Below are positions 40,163 to 49,190 of a stretch of DNA of 64,000 bases, piece after piece (positions within the stretch are counted from its first letter, which is position 1; each line of letters starts with the position of its first letter). The stretch is from Candidatus Brevundimonas phytovorans. Lineage in GTDB: Bacteria; Pseudomonadota; Alphaproteobacteria; Caulobacterales; Caulobacteraceae. The translations under genes and the position numbers were made by a program. The notes beneath the pieces were generated by a model that ran no database searches, was not told where the DNA came from, and saw only the letters and a program-made list of their open reading frames with translations. Where the stretch lies: contig CP119309.1 of NCBI GenBank assembly GCA_029203145.1, positions 1,823,001-1,887,000 on the forward strand. Direction: 5' to 3'.

Positions 40163-41836
40163 TCAGTTCCCGGCCAGTTCGCCGTTCGCCCCAGTCTCAA
40201 TCAGGGCGATGGTCTGCGGCAAACCATAGATGGCCGCGAACGACCCGAAGCGCGGCCCTTGCGAGGCGCCCAGCAGCACCTCATAGAGCGCCTGGAACCA
40301 GGCCCGCAGCGGCTCGAACTCATGCGCCTTGCCCACGGCATAGACCTCGCCCTGAATGATCTCGCCGTCGGTCGTGTCGGCCGGAAGAGCCTTCAGACGG
40401 TCCGCCAGGTCCAGCAGCGCCGTCTTCTCCTTGTCGTCGGGCAGGCGATAGGTCTTCGAGGGCTTCACGAAGTCCTCGTAGTAGTTCAGCGCATAGCCCA
40501 TCAGACGGTCCAGAACCGGCTCATTCTCGGGCGTGGCGTCCGGCAGGTATTTGGCGAAATAGGCCCACAGCTGGTCCTTGCTGGAGGCGTTGGCCACGCC
40601 CACCAGGTTCAGCAGCAGGGCGAAGGACACCGGCGAGGCGCTCTCGGGCGGCTGACCCGAATGAATGTGCCAGACGGCGTTGTCGATCTGCTTGGCCGGT
40701 TCCTGCGTCTTGTACTGCTCGATGAAGGACAGATAATCGTCCGTCGCGCGCGGAATGACGTTGAAATGCAGGCTCTTGGCCGACTTCGGCGACTGGAACA
40801 TATACCAGCTCAGGCTCTCGGGCGTGCCGTAACGCAGCCACTCGTCCATCGTCAGGCCGTTGCCCTTGGACTTGGAGATCTTCTTGCCCTCGACGTCGAG
40901 GAAGAGCTCGTAGTTGAAGCCTTCCGGCGGCGTGCCGCCCAGGGCGCGACAGATCTTGCCGCTCTCGCGCACGCTCTCGATCAGGTCCTTGCCCGACATC
41001 TCGTAGTCGACGTCCAGCGCGGTCCAGCGCATGGCCCAGTCGGGCTTCCACTGCAGCTTCACATGGCCGCCGGTGACGGGGACCTCGGTGCGCCCGCCGG
41101 CGGGGTCGTCAAACACGATGGTCCCACGCTCGACGTTGCGCTCCAGCGTCGGCACCTGCAGCACATGGCCGGTGATCGGGCTGATCGGCAGGAAGGGCGA
41201 ATAGGTGGCGCGGCGCTCCTCGCCCAAGGTCGGCAGCATGATGCCCATGACCTTGTCGAAGCGTTCCAAGAGGGTCAGCAGGGTCGCGTCGAACCGGCCC
41301 GAGCGATAGGTCTCGGTCGAGGACATGAACTCGTACTCGAAGCCGAAGCCGTCGAGGAAGGCGCGCAGACGGGCGTTGTTGTGCGCGCCGAAGCTGTCGT
41401 GCGTGCCGAACGGATCGCGTACCTTGGTCAGCGGCAGATGCAGGTCTTCGCGCAGCATCTCCGGGTTCGGCACGCCCTCCGGCACCTTGCGCAGGCCGTC
41501 CATGTCGTCCGAGAAGGCGATCAGGCGCGTGCGCCAGTGGTCGCCGGTCAGGGCGCGGAATGCATTGCGCACCATGGTCGTGCGCGCGACCTCGCCGAAC
41601 GTGCCCATGTGCGGCAGGCCCGACGGGCCGTAACCCGTCTCCAGGATCACCGGCCGGTTCAGCGCCTCGAAGGTCGCAAGGGCCTCGTCCGCCTTGCCCG
41701 CGTCGATCAGCAGCTTCGCCGCATCGCGCTCCGCGTCCGACAGCCGTTTCTTGAGCACGTGGGCCAGCAGGTTGCGCGCTTGCTCAAACGGCCACGAACG
41801 GGCCTCACGGGACAGGGTTTCAAGGTTCTGAAGCAT
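40163..41836 (-). CDS. lysS: Lysyl-tRNA synthetase, class I
   Basis: 557 residues. Rossmann-type class I enzyme: HIGH-like motif GPSGLPHMGTFGE near residue 70, KMSKS-like KKISKSKGNG near 302. Unrelated to the class II LysRS of most bacteria, but class I enzymes occur in Caulobacterales and other alphaproteobacteria. ATG at 41836; the codon before it (41839) is TTG. No paralogue is seen in the window, so this is probably the only LysRS. Confidence 0.93.
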   Translation of the reverse strand: MLQNLETLSREARSWPFEQARNLLAHVLKKRLSDAERDAAKLLIDAGKADEALATFEALNRPVILETGYGPSGLPHMGTFGEVARTTMVRNAFRALTGDHWRTRLIAFSDDMDGLRKVPEGVPNPEMLREDLHLPLTKVRDPFGTHDSFGAHNNARLRAFLDGFGFEYEFMSSTETYRSGRFDATLLTLLERFDKVMGIMLPTLGEERRATYSPFLPISPITGHVLQVPTLERNVERGTIVFDDPAGGRTEVPVTGGHVKLQWKPDWAMRWTALDVDYEMSGKDLIESVRESGKICRALGGTPPEGFNYELFLDVEGKKISKSKGNGLTMDEWLRYGTPESLSWYMFQSPKSAKSLHFNVIPRATDDYLSFIEQYKTQEPAKQIDNAVWHIHSGQPPESASPVSFALLLNLVGVANASSKDQLWAYFAKYLPDATPENEPVLDRLMGYALNYYEDFVKPSKTYRLPDDKEKTALLDLADRLKALPADTTDGEIIQGEVYAVGKAHEFEPLRAWFQALYEVLLGASQGPRFGSFAAIYGLPQTIALIETGANGELAGN

Positions 41837-41885
41837 CAACGGGCTTTGCAGCCTGGAACGCGCGCGGTCAACCGCAGCGGGCAGA

Positions 41886-42344
41886 TCAGAGCCGCGCCGA
41901 GGCGTCCTTGGGGAGTTGCATCAGGTTCTCGAAGGTCATGACCAGGTCGCCGTCCTGATTGCGGACCCAGGTCTTGGTCTTGACCGTGCCCCGGTCGGGG
42001 CGGCTCTGCGACGGGGTGACGGCCAGGATTTCGCGGCGAACCGTCAGAATGTCGCCGGGCCGCACCGGGCGCAGCCAGCGCAGGTCGTCGATGCTGAGGC
42101 CCAGCATGGGCGTGGCGCCGAAGTGAGCGGCCTCGACATATTCGCGCATGACCCGCGAGGCGACGTGCCAGCCACTGGCGATCAGACCGCCGAACCGGCC
42201 CTCGGCGGCGGCGGCGGGGTCGATGTGCATGGGCTGAGGGTCGAACTGCTCGGCGAAGGCGATCACCTCGGCCTCGGTGATGGTGAAGGGCGCGCCCTCC
42301 CAGCTTTCGCCGACCGTCAGGTCGTCCAGATAGCGATCGGCCAT
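41886..42344 (-). CDS. MaoC-like dehydratase
   Basis: 152 residues. Hotdog hydratase with the catalytic Asp-His pair in AFAEQFDPQPMHIDPAAAAEGRFGGLIASGWH, typical of MaoC (R)-specific enoyl-CoA hydratases and related proteins. ATG at 42344 follows GAGGACG. It starts 106 bp upstream of queA on the opposite strand. Could act on beta-oxidation intermediates; no clear partner. Confidence 0.87.
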   Translation of the reverse strand: MADRYLDDLTVGESWEGAPFTITEAEVIAFAEQFDPQPMHIDPAAAAEGRFGGLIASGWHVASRVMREYVEAAHFGATPMLGLSIDDLRWLRPVRPGDILTVRREILAVTPSQSRPDRGTVKTKTWVRNQDGDLVMTFENLMQLPKDASARL

Positions 42345-42450
42345 GTCATCGTCCTCATGCAAACTGAGCCTCAGATAGTCGCTTCGCACGGTGCGGCCAA
42401 CCGCTCGCCGCCTTGACCCGGCGGCGCGGGCATGGCCTTTGCCCCTCCTC

Positions 42451-43542
42451 ATGCTGACCTCAGATTTCGACTTCGACCTGCCCGATGACTGCATCGCGCT
42501 GCGCCCCGCCGAGCCGCGCGATTCCGCGCGTCTGCTGGTGGTCAAGGACGGCGCGCTTCAGGACCGGATCATCCGTGACCTGCCGGACTTCCTGCAACCC
42601 GGCGACGCCCTGGTGTTCAACGACACGCGGGTGATCCCGGCGCGCCTGTCCGGCGTGCGCCAAAGGGTCGGACCGGAGGGCGAGACCCTGACCGTCGAGG
42701 TCGAGGCCACCCTGCACCACCGCGACGCGCCCGACGTCTGGTCCGCCTTCATGAAGCCGGGCAAGCGGCTGAAGGCCGGCGACCGAGTGAGGTTCGGACG
42801 AGAATCTGACGCCGCCTGCGAACTGGGCCGCCTCGACGCCACCGTCGAGGCCAAGGACGAAGACGGCCTGATCACCCTGCGCTTCGACCTGGCCGGGCCG
42901 GCGCTGGACGACGCCATTCGCGACGTCGGGGTCATGCCCCTGCCCCCCTATATCGCGGCCAAGCGGCCTGAGGACGACCGCGACCTTAAGGACTATCAGA
43001 CGGTCTTCGCCACCTATGACGGCTCGGTCGCCGCGCCGACGGCGGGGTTGCACTTCACCCCCGCCCTGCTGGAGGCCATCCGCGCGCGCGGCGTCAGCAC
43101 CCACGCCGTGACCCTGCACGTCGGCGCCGGCACCTTCCTGCCGGTCAAGGCCGACGACACCGCCGACCACAAGATGCACAGCGAGTGGGGCGAGGTCTCG
43201 CCCGAGACCGCCGCAGCCCTGAACGCCGTGCGCGCCGCCGGCGGCCGCATCGTCTGCGTCGGCACCACCTCGCTTCGTCTGCTGGAAAGCGCCACCACCG
43301 AGGACGGCGTGGTCCAGCCCTTCCACGGCGACACCGCCATCTTCATCACGCCCGGCTACCGCTTCCGCGCCTGCGACGTGCTGATGACCAACTTCCACCT
43401 GCCCAAGTCGACCCTCTTCATGCTGGTCAGCGCCTTCGCCGGGCTGGAGACCATGCGCGCCGCCTACGCCCACGCCATCGACAACGGCTATCGCTTCTAT
43501 TCCTATGGCGACGGGAGCCTGCTGTTCAGGAACGACGCATGA
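42451..43542 (+). CDS. queA: S-adenosylmethionine:tRNA ribosyltransferase-isomerase
   Basis: 363-residue enzyme that adds the cyclopentene ring precursor from SAM to preQ1-tRNA. Family motifs: VVKDGALQDRIIRDLPDFLQPGDALVFNDTRVIPAR, YDGSVAAPTAGLHFT and the C-terminal TNFHLPKSTLFMLVSAFAG. Length and start match the family. Overlaps the next gene by 4 bp (ATGA at 43539-43542). Confidence 0.96.
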   Translation: MLTSDFDFDLPDDCIALRPAEPRDSARLLVVKDGALQDRIIRDLPDFLQPGDALVFNDTRVIPARLSGVRQRVGPEGETLTVEVEATLHHRDAPDVWSAFMKPGKRLKAGDRVRFGRESDAACELGRLDATVEAKDEDGLITLRFDLAGPALDDAIRDVGVMPLPPYIAAKRPEDDRDLKDYQTVFATYDGSVAAPTAGLHFTPALLEAIRARGVSTHAVTLHVGAGTFLPVKADDTADHKMHSEWGEVSPETAAALNAVRAAGGRIVCVGTTSLRLLESATTEDGVVQPFHGDTAIFITPGYRFRACDVLMTNFHLPKSTLFMLVSAFAGLETMRAAYAHAIDNGYRFYSYGDGSLLFRNDA

Positions 43543-44009
43543 TCGACGATCTGCCCGACGATTTCGCCGCCTCGCTCGACATCCTCGCCTCGGCGGCGAC
43601 CGAGATGCAGGACCCGTGGTGGATCTTCGGCGGCGCGGCCATGGTGCTGTGGGGCCTGCGCGACTGGCGCGCGCCCGACATCGACGTCCTGTGCAGCCCG
43701 CGCGATGCGCGTCGCCTGATCGAGGCCCTGCACGGACAGGTCACGCCAGATCCCGGCGAAGGCCTGTTCCGGTCGCAGGTCTTCGGCCAGATCCTGACCA
43801 CGCCGGTGCCGCTGGACGTCATGGCGGACATGGATGTGCGGGCCGGCGGCGACTGGGTTCCCGTCACCTTCTCTACCCGCGTGCCGATCGTGCTGGAGGA
43901 CTTCACCGTCTTCACCCCGTCGATCAGCGAGCAGATCGAGACCTGCCGCCTGTTCGGCCGTCCCAAGGACCTGCAACGCGCCGAAATGCTGGAAAGCCTG
44001 CGGAGCTGA
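43539..44009 (+). CDS. Nucleotidyltransferase-fold protein, hypothetical
   Basis: 156 residues. GGAAMVLWGLRDWRAPDIDV has the GG...DxD pattern of the Pol-beta nucleotidyltransferase superfamily, as in MNT toxin-antitoxin or DUF4111-like groups. No second (HEPN) partner is next to it. Coupled to queA by the ATGA overlap, so it may relate to tRNA modification or be a neutral passenger. Confidence 0.7.
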   Translation: MIDDLPDDFAASLDILASAATEMQDPWWIFGGAAMVLWGLRDWRAPDIDVLCSPRDARRLIEALHGQVTPDPGEGLFRSQVFGQILTTPVPLDVMADMDVRAGGDWVPVTFSTRVPIVLEDFTVFTPSISEQIETCRLFGRPKDLQRAEMLESLRS

Positions 44010-44021
44010 TCGCCCCTCTTA

Positions 44022-44197
44022 ATCCTCCCCCGTTTACGGGGGAGGGGGACCGCGAAGCGGTAGAGGGGGCGACTGCAAGCACATCCCTGGCCCAACGGCA
44101 CATACCAAAGCCCAGTTTATCCAGCTTCAGCGCCCGTGCTCGCCCCCTCCACCATGCTGCGCATGGTCCCCCTCCCCCGCTTCGCAAGGGAGGATCG
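44022..44197. repeat. Dispersed palindromic intergenic repeat, copy 5
   Basis: Left TCCTCCCCCGTTTACGGGGG with GGGGGACCGCGAAGCGGTAG; right CACCATGCTGCGCATGGTCC and CGCTTCGCAAGGGAGGA. The two inner halves match the copy at 31670 closely. It separates queA and the nucleotidyltransferase from tgt. Confidence 0.82.
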
Positions 44198-44279
44198 CAT
44201 CCAAGCTTGATGACAGGCGCGCCGTTCCGTGGTTGAGCACTCACAAATTCCGGCGCGCCGGGATGAGCGGAGTTCACTG

Positions 44280-45392
44280 TTGCCCTTTCCCTTCCAGATC
44301 AACGCCACCGAAGGCCGCGCCCGCACCGGGGTGCTGAAGACCACGCGCGGCGACATCCGCACCCCAGCCTTCATGCCCGTCGGCACGGCCGCCACGGTCA
44401 AGGCGCTGACGGTGGATCAGGTCAAGCAGACCGGCGCGGACATCCTGCTGGGCAACACCTATCACCTGATGCTGCGCCCCGGCCCGGAGCGGATGGAGCG
44501 CCTCGGCGGGCTGCACAACTTCATGCGCTGGGACAAGCCGATCCTGACGGACTCCGGCGGCTTTCAGGTCATGAGCCTGTCGGGCATTTCCAAGCTGACG
44601 GAGGAGGCCGTGACCTTCTCCAGCCATATCGACGGCTCCAAACACGTCCTGACGCCGGAACGCTCGATCCAGATTCAGGCCGACCGCCTGGGCTCCGACA
44701 TCGTCATGCAACTGGACGAATGCGTCGCCTGGCCCGCCGAGGAAAAGCGCGCCCGTCAGGGCATGGAGCTGTCGGCCCGCTGGGCGCAGCGCTCCAAGAA
44801 CGCCTTTGGAACCCGCGACACCCAAGCCCTGTTCGGCATCCAGCAGGGCTCGACCTATGAGAACCTGCGCCGCGAATCCTCGGAGCGCCTGCAAGAGATC
44901 GGCTTCGACGGCTATGCGCTAGGCGGTCTGGCCGTAGGCGAGGGCCATGAGGCCATGTGCGAGGTGCTGGACTATGCGCCGGAGTTCCTGCCCAAGGACC
45001 GCCCGCGCTATCTGATGGGCGTGGGCAAGCCCATTGATCTGGTCGAGGCAGTCTATCGCGGCGTCGACATGTTCGACTGCGTCCTGCCGACCCGCGCCGG
45101 TCGCCACGGTCAGGCCTGGACCTGGGACGGACCGATCAACCTGAAGAACGCCCGCTTCGCCGAGGATCAAGACCCGCTGGACATGGGCGTGCCCTGCCCC
45201 GCGTCCAACGACTATTCAAAGGCTTATCTGCACCACCTGATCCGCGCCGACGAGATTCTCGGCAAGGTGCTGCTCAGCTGGCACAACATCGCCTTCTATC
45301 AGGCCCTGACGGCGGCCATGCGCGAGGCCATCAGCGAAGGTCGTTTCGAGCAGTTCCGCCGCGACTTCCGCGCCCGTCACGTCAAGGCCTAG
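44280..45392 (+). CDS. tgt: Queuine/preQ1 tRNA-guanine transglycosylase
   Basis: 370 residues. Exchanges guanine-34 of tRNA for preQ1. Active-site features ILTDSGGFQVMS, QLDECVAWP, LGGLAVGEGHEAM and DCVLPTRAGRHGQ are present. The start is uncertain: TTG at 44280 follows CGGAG by seven bases; GTG at 44229 is a longer alternative. The usual zinc motif C-x-C-x2-C reads V304-P-C306-P-A-S309, so two of three zinc cysteines are replaced, while the distal His335 (SWHN) is kept. This is the odd point of the gene. Confidence 0.93.
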   Translation: MPFPFQINATEGRARTGVLKTTRGDIRTPAFMPVGTAATVKALTVDQVKQTGADILLGNTYHLMLRPGPERMERLGGLHNFMRWDKPILTDSGGFQVMSLSGISKLTEEAVTFSSHIDGSKHVLTPERSIQIQADRLGSDIVMQLDECVAWPAEEKRARQGMELSARWAQRSKNAFGTRDTQALFGIQQGSTYENLRRESSERLQEIGFDGYALGGLAVGEGHEAMCEVLDYAPEFLPKDRPRYLMGVGKPIDLVEAVYRGVDMFDCVLPTRAGRHGQAWTWDGPINLKNARFAEDQDPLDMGVPCPASNDYSKAYLHHLIRADEILGKVLLSWHNIAFYQALTAAMREAISEGRFEQFRRDFRARHVKA

Positions 45393-45949
45393 TTGCGGCC
45401 TCTGCGCGGCACGAACCCCGCTGGCGCCGCCGGCGGGGCGCAGTTGCGCTGCATCCCCACGCCTTTGAGGAAGGCGCGACGGCGCAGCCCGGCCTGGATG
45501 GCCGACTGCACATGCTTGCTGTGGGCGTCCGCGCCGGTCAGGCGTCGCACCCAGCTGCGCGCCGGGATGAAGTCCGTCACCGCCCCGCGCACCGCGTCCA
45601 GCGTGGCCGAGGCCGCCGCATCCGCCGCCCGCTCGCTCAGATACGACCCGTCCTGCGACGGCGGCGCGTCCGCATCCGGGCCCAGGGCTTCGTCCAGGCG
45701 CGCGATCTCCGCGGCGATGGTGCGGCAGTGGTTCAGATTGCGCAGATCATAGGGGCTGGCTTCCGCCTGCAAGAGAATGGTCGGTATCTCCTGCCGCCGC
45801 AGGTTCAGATCATCCAGCGGCGCCGTGACGGCGTCGCCAAAACCCGCCCCGACCTGCTCGGCCCCGCCCCGCGCTGACGCCCCCGCATTGCATCCGGCCA
45901 GGGCCAGCGAAAGGGAAGCAGCGGATACGGCGAGGAAAATAAAACGCAT
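45389..45949 (-). CDS. Hypothetical lipoprotein
   Basis: 186 residues. Signal peptide ending in lipobox LAGC (Cys20). The mature region begins Gly/Ala-rich (GAEQVGAGFGDAVTAPLDDLNLRRQEIPTIL), then mainly helical with NLNHCRTIAAEIARLDEALGP, and a basic C-terminus. This composition is common in Caulobacterales proteins of unknown role. It overlaps the tgt 3' end by 4 bp (convergent). Confidence 0.72.
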   Translation of the reverse strand: MRFIFLAVSAASLSLALAGCNAGASARGGAEQVGAGFGDAVTAPLDDLNLRRQEIPTILLQAEASPYDLRNLNHCRTIAAEIARLDEALGPDADAPPSQDGSYLSERAADAAASATLDAVRGAVTDFIPARSWVRRLTGADAHSKHVQSAIQAGLRRRAFLKGVGMQRNCAPPAAPAGFVPRRGRN

Positions 45950-45998
45950 GCCGCCTTAGATCACGCCGCGCCGCAAGGGTGAAGCCTAGGCCCGCCCC

Positions 45999-47441
45999 TC
46001 AGCTCGCCGAGTAGCTGGTCTTGGTCTGGGTGTAGAAATCCGCGGCCGCGAAGCCCTGCTCGCGCGGGCCATAGCTGGACTTCTTCGTGCCGCCGAAGGG
46101 CACGTGATAGTCGACCCCGGCGGTGGCCAGGTTGACCATGGTCATGCCGGCCTTGGCGTTGCGCTGGAAGTCGCGGGCGTGTTTCAGCGACTGGGTGACG
46201 ATGCCCGCCGACAGGCCGAACTCGACGCCGTTGGCCACGGCCAGAGCCTCTTCGTAGCTGGCCACGCGGATGGTCGAGGCGACCGGGCCGAAGACCTCCT
46301 CGGTGTTGATGCGCGCGTCCGGCAGGGTGTCGGCGATCAGGGTGGGCTGGACGTACCAGCCGGGCTTGTCGAGCGTCAGCCGCTCGCCCCCGGTGACGAT
46401 CCGGCCGCCGCCTTCCCTGGCGATGTCGATGTAGCTGTAGGAGACCTCGCGCTGGGCCTCGGTCACCGCCGGGCCCATCTGGGTGTTGGGGTCCAGCGCG
46501 TCGCCGACCCGCAAGGCCGCCACCTTTTCGGCCAGAAGGGCCACGAAGCGGTCGTGGATCCCGTCCTGCACGATCAGGCGGCTCGACGCCGTGCAGCGCT
46601 GGCCGGTGGCGAAGAAGCTGCCGTCGAGGGCGATGGCGACCGCCCGCTCCAGATCAGCGTCGTCCAGAACAATCAGCGGGTTCTTGCCGCCCATCTCCAG
46701 CTGCACGCGCGCCTGACGCTTCATCGCCCCCTCGGCCACGCCCGCGCCAACGCCCTGCGAGCCGGTGAAGCTGACGCCGTCCACACCGGGATGGGCGACG
46801 ATGGCGCGGCCCACGTCGCCGTCGCCGATGACCATGTTGACCACGCCCCTGGGCAGACCCGCCTCATGCAGGATGGCGATCAGAGCCTCAGCGGTGGCGG
46901 GCGTCGGCCCGGCGGGCTTGAGGACGACCGTGTTGCCGAAGGCGATGGCCGGGGCGATTTTCCACGCCGGAATGGCGATGGGGAAGTTCCACGGCGTGAT
47001 CAGGCCGAAGACGCCGACCGGCTGGCGATAGGTCTGGATTTCCACGCCCGGACGGGTCGAGGCCAGGTTCTGGCCGTGAAGCCGCAGGGCCTCGCCCGCG
47101 AAATACTTCAGGATGCGGGCCGCGCGCATCGTCTCGCCAACGCCTTCCGCCAGGGTCTTGCCCTCCTCGCGCGACAGCAGGCGGCCGACGACCTCGCGGC
47201 GCTCCATCAGCAGCGCCCCGGCCCGGTCGAGCACATCGAAGCGCACCTCCGGCGAGGCGTCGGCCCAGGCCGGGAAGGCGGCGCGCGCGGCCTGCACCGC
47301 CTGATCCACCTCGGCGGCCCCGCCCTTCGGCGTGCGCGCCACGACCTCGCGCGTGTCAGACGGATTCAGGCTCTCGCCCGACAGATCCCCGCCGACCTTC
47401 TCGCCGCCAATCCAGTGCGTGAGTTGAAGCGCGTCGGTCAT
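45999..47441 (-). CDS. NAD(P)-dependent aldehyde dehydrogenase
   Basis: 480 residues. Catalytic Cys in GQRCTASSR and Glu in LEMGGKNPLIVL; the coenzyme Rossmann loop FTGSQGVG and the ITPWNFPIAIPAWK motif are normal. Close in style to the 2,5-dioxovalerate/semialdehyde dehydrogenase subgroup. ATG at 47441 follows GAAAGGA. It is the last member of a codirectional set that starts at the Rieske gene, and could oxidise an aldehyde from ring or side-chain cleavage. Confidence 0.92.
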   Translation of the reverse strand: MTDALQLTHWIGGEKVGGDLSGESLNPSDTREVVARTPKGGAAEVDQAVQAARAAFPAWADASPEVRFDVLDRAGALLMERREVVGRLLSREEGKTLAEGVGETMRAARILKYFAGEALRLHGQNLASTRPGVEIQTYRQPVGVFGLITPWNFPIAIPAWKIAPAIAFGNTVVLKPAGPTPATAEALIAILHEAGLPRGVVNMVIGDGDVGRAIVAHPGVDGVSFTGSQGVGAGVAEGAMKRQARVQLEMGGKNPLIVLDDADLERAVAIALDGSFFATGQRCTASSRLIVQDGIHDRFVALLAEKVAALRVGDALDPNTQMGPAVTEAQREVSYSYIDIAREGGGRIVTGGERLTLDKPGWYVQPTLIADTLPDARINTEEVFGPVASTIRVASYEEALAVANGVEFGLSAGIVTQSLKHARDFQRNAKAGMTMVNLATAGVDYHVPFGGTKKSSYGPREQGFAAADFYTQTKTSYSAS

Positions 47442-47571
47442 GGGAAATCCTTTCACAGAGAGGCAGCACGGCGACGGACCGGCCTGCCCCGCTTTCGAGG
47501 AGATCATTAGCAGAGCAAGCGGGCGTGTCAGCCCATGCCTTGCCGTTCGGCATCGGCAATATCGCGCTGCG

Positions 47572-48072
47572 TCAGCGCCGGTCGGCGCCCACGGATGGAA
47601 GGGTCGGCGTCTCCAGGCGTGCGAGCGCTTCACGCGCGGTCCGCGCCCTGAACTCGAAACCAGCGGCGATGCGGTCCACCGTTCGCCTCACCTCGTCCTC
47701 GCGTTCGGCGGCGGGCCGCTGCCTATCAATCAGACGACGGATATGGTCGAGCGAAATATCAAGGGAGCGCAACAGCACGATTTCCTGCGCCAAGGTGCAC
47801 TGCATCGGGGAATAGAGGCGCTTGAGCCGGCTGGTTCGCGTCGGTTGCAGCAGGCCAAGGGCCTCATAGAAGCGCAATGCGCGCTGACTGGCGCCCGTCG
47901 CGCGAGACAGGTCCGAGATCGACGCGACCGGCAAGATGTCCAGGTCGGCGACGCAAGCGGAGGGCTGCCTGGATCGGTCAGGAAGACGCATCACTCTTGC
48001 CTCCGCCTCACTCGCGACAGGATCGCGATGGGCGGTTCGGCTGGCGCGAGACGTCTGCCCCATCGCAGTCAC
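47572..48072 (-). CDS. MerR-family regulator
   Basis: 166 residues. A flexible N-terminus of about 50 residues leads into the MerR winged helix (SISDLSRATGASQRALRFYEALGLLQPTRTSRLKRLYSP) and a dimerisation helix. GTG at 48072 overlaps the ferredoxin stop (GTGA). It lacks metal-binding cysteines, so it probably senses an organic ligand. The location between ferredoxin and aldehyde dehydrogenase makes it a candidate local regulator. Confidence 0.78.
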   Translation of the reverse strand: MTAMGQTSRASRTAHRDPVASEAEARVMRLPDRSRQPSACVADLDILPVASISDLSRATGASQRALRFYEALGLLQPTRTSRLKRLYSPMQCTLAQEIVLLRSLDISLDHIRRLIDRQRPAAEREDEVRRTVDRIAAGFEFRARTAREALARLETPTLPSVGADRR

Positions 48073-48383
48073 GTCGAGAGATTGAGGATCAAGCCGTCCA
48101 GATCCTCGGTGACGACGATCTGGCAGGACAGGCGGGACGAGGCCGGGACGTAGCCCTCGACAAACTCCAGAAGAGCCGTCTCATCCTCGCTGGCCGAGCC
48201 AACGCTGTCGCGCCAGATCTGATCTACGTGGACGTGACAGGTGCCGCACGACATGGACCCGCCGCATTCGGCGTCGATCCCGGGCACCGCCGCGCCGACC
48301 GCCGCCGACATCAGGCTGGAGCCAGGCCGGGCCTGAACGCTCTGCCGGCTTCCGTCGGACTGGATGAAAATCACTTTCGGCAT
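48069..48383 (-). CDS. [2Fe-2S] ferredoxin, adrenodoxin type
   Basis: 104 residues. Cysteines 40, 46, 49 and 87 (CGGSMSCGTC and RLSCQIV) give the C-x5-C-x2-C...C pattern of putidaredoxin/adrenodoxin-type carriers. It would transfer electrons to a Rieske oxygenase or a P450. The Rieske gene 4 kb upstream on the same strand is the obvious partner; no ferredoxin reductase or P450 is visible here. It sits 40 bp after the SDR stop. Confidence 0.92.
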   Translation of the reverse strand: MPKVIFIQSDGSRQSVQARPGSSLMSAAVGAAVPGIDAECGGSMSCGTCHVHVDQIWRDSVGSASEDETALLEFVEGYVPASSRLSCQIVVTEDLDGLILNLST

Positions 48384-48423
48384 ATCAACTCTTCACTCAG
48401 GTCTAGGCGCGCGACGGCGGACG

Positions 48424-49179
48424 TCAGGCGTGGACGCCGCCGTCAACCCGCACGATTTCACCGCTCATGAAGGCGGAATCGTCGGACGCCAGCATGGCGA
48501 TCACGGCGGCGACCTGCGCCGGTTCGCCCACCTGGAAGTCGGGCCGGGCCAGGTGCATGTAGAGCGACATGTCCACGCCTTCCGGGAAGCCGCTCTGGAT
48601 CTGCTCGGTCATCGGCGTGGCGATTCCGCCGGGCGCCACTGCGTTCACCCGCACGCCGCGCTTGATATATTCCCAGGCTAGGGTGCGCGTCATAGCCGCG
48701 ACGCCCCCCTTGGAGGCGGCATAGGCCGCCATATAGGCGTGGCCGAAGAAGCTGGCCGTCGACGCGGCATTGACGATCGCGCCGCCCGTCTTCTCAAGCA
48801 GGGGCAGAGCTTCCCGGCAGCAGATGAAGGCGCCGACCAGGTTGACGTCCAACATGGCGCGGAACGCCTCGACGGTGGTCTCGGTCGTATGGCTCGCCTT
48901 CAGCACGCCCGCCAGATTGATCAGGCCGTGCAACGGCCCTTCCTCGGCGACCGTGCGGAACAGGGCTGTGACGGCGGCTTCGTCCGCCACCGACAGCACA
49001 TGACAGGTCACGCCGCCGCCGGCCTGGGCCGCCGTCTCCTTGAGCCCCGGCTCGGACAGATCGACGGCGACCACCGTCGCCCCCTCCTGCACCAGCCGCA
49101 GCACCGTGGCCCGCCCGATCCCCGAGGCGGCGCCCGTCACCACCAGTCGACGGCCCGTAAAACGTTTGCAATCGGACAT
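48424..49179 (-). CDS. SDR-family oxidoreductase 1
   Basis: 251-residue classical short-chain dehydrogenase. Cofactor motif TGAASGIG at residues 15-22, NLAG and the catalytic Tyr-x3-Lys in YMAAYAASKGG. An Asp in VVAVDLSEPG suggests NAD rather than NADP. Many steroid (3alpha/3beta, 7alpha, 17beta) dehydrogenases share this form. It follows the VOC gene by 11 bp, in the same operon-like block. Confidence 0.9.
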   Translation of the reverse strand: MSDCKRFTGRRLVVTGAASGIGRATVLRLVQEGATVVAVDLSEPGLKETAAQAGGGVTCHVLSVADEAAVTALFRTVAEEGPLHGLINLAGVLKASHTTETTVEAFRAMLDVNLVGAFICCREALPLLEKTGGAIVNAASTASFFGHAYMAAYAASKGGVAAMTRTLAWEYIKRGVRVNAVAPGGIATPMTEQIQSGFPEGVDMSLYMHLARPDFQVGEPAQVAAVIAMLASDDSAFMSGEIVRVDGGVHA

Positions 49180-49190
49180 GACGATCCCGA

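Noticed and set aside
43539..44009. Toxin-antitoxin system (MNT antitoxin)
   Set aside because: The nucleotidyltransferase-like fold is present but there is no HEPN partner on either side.
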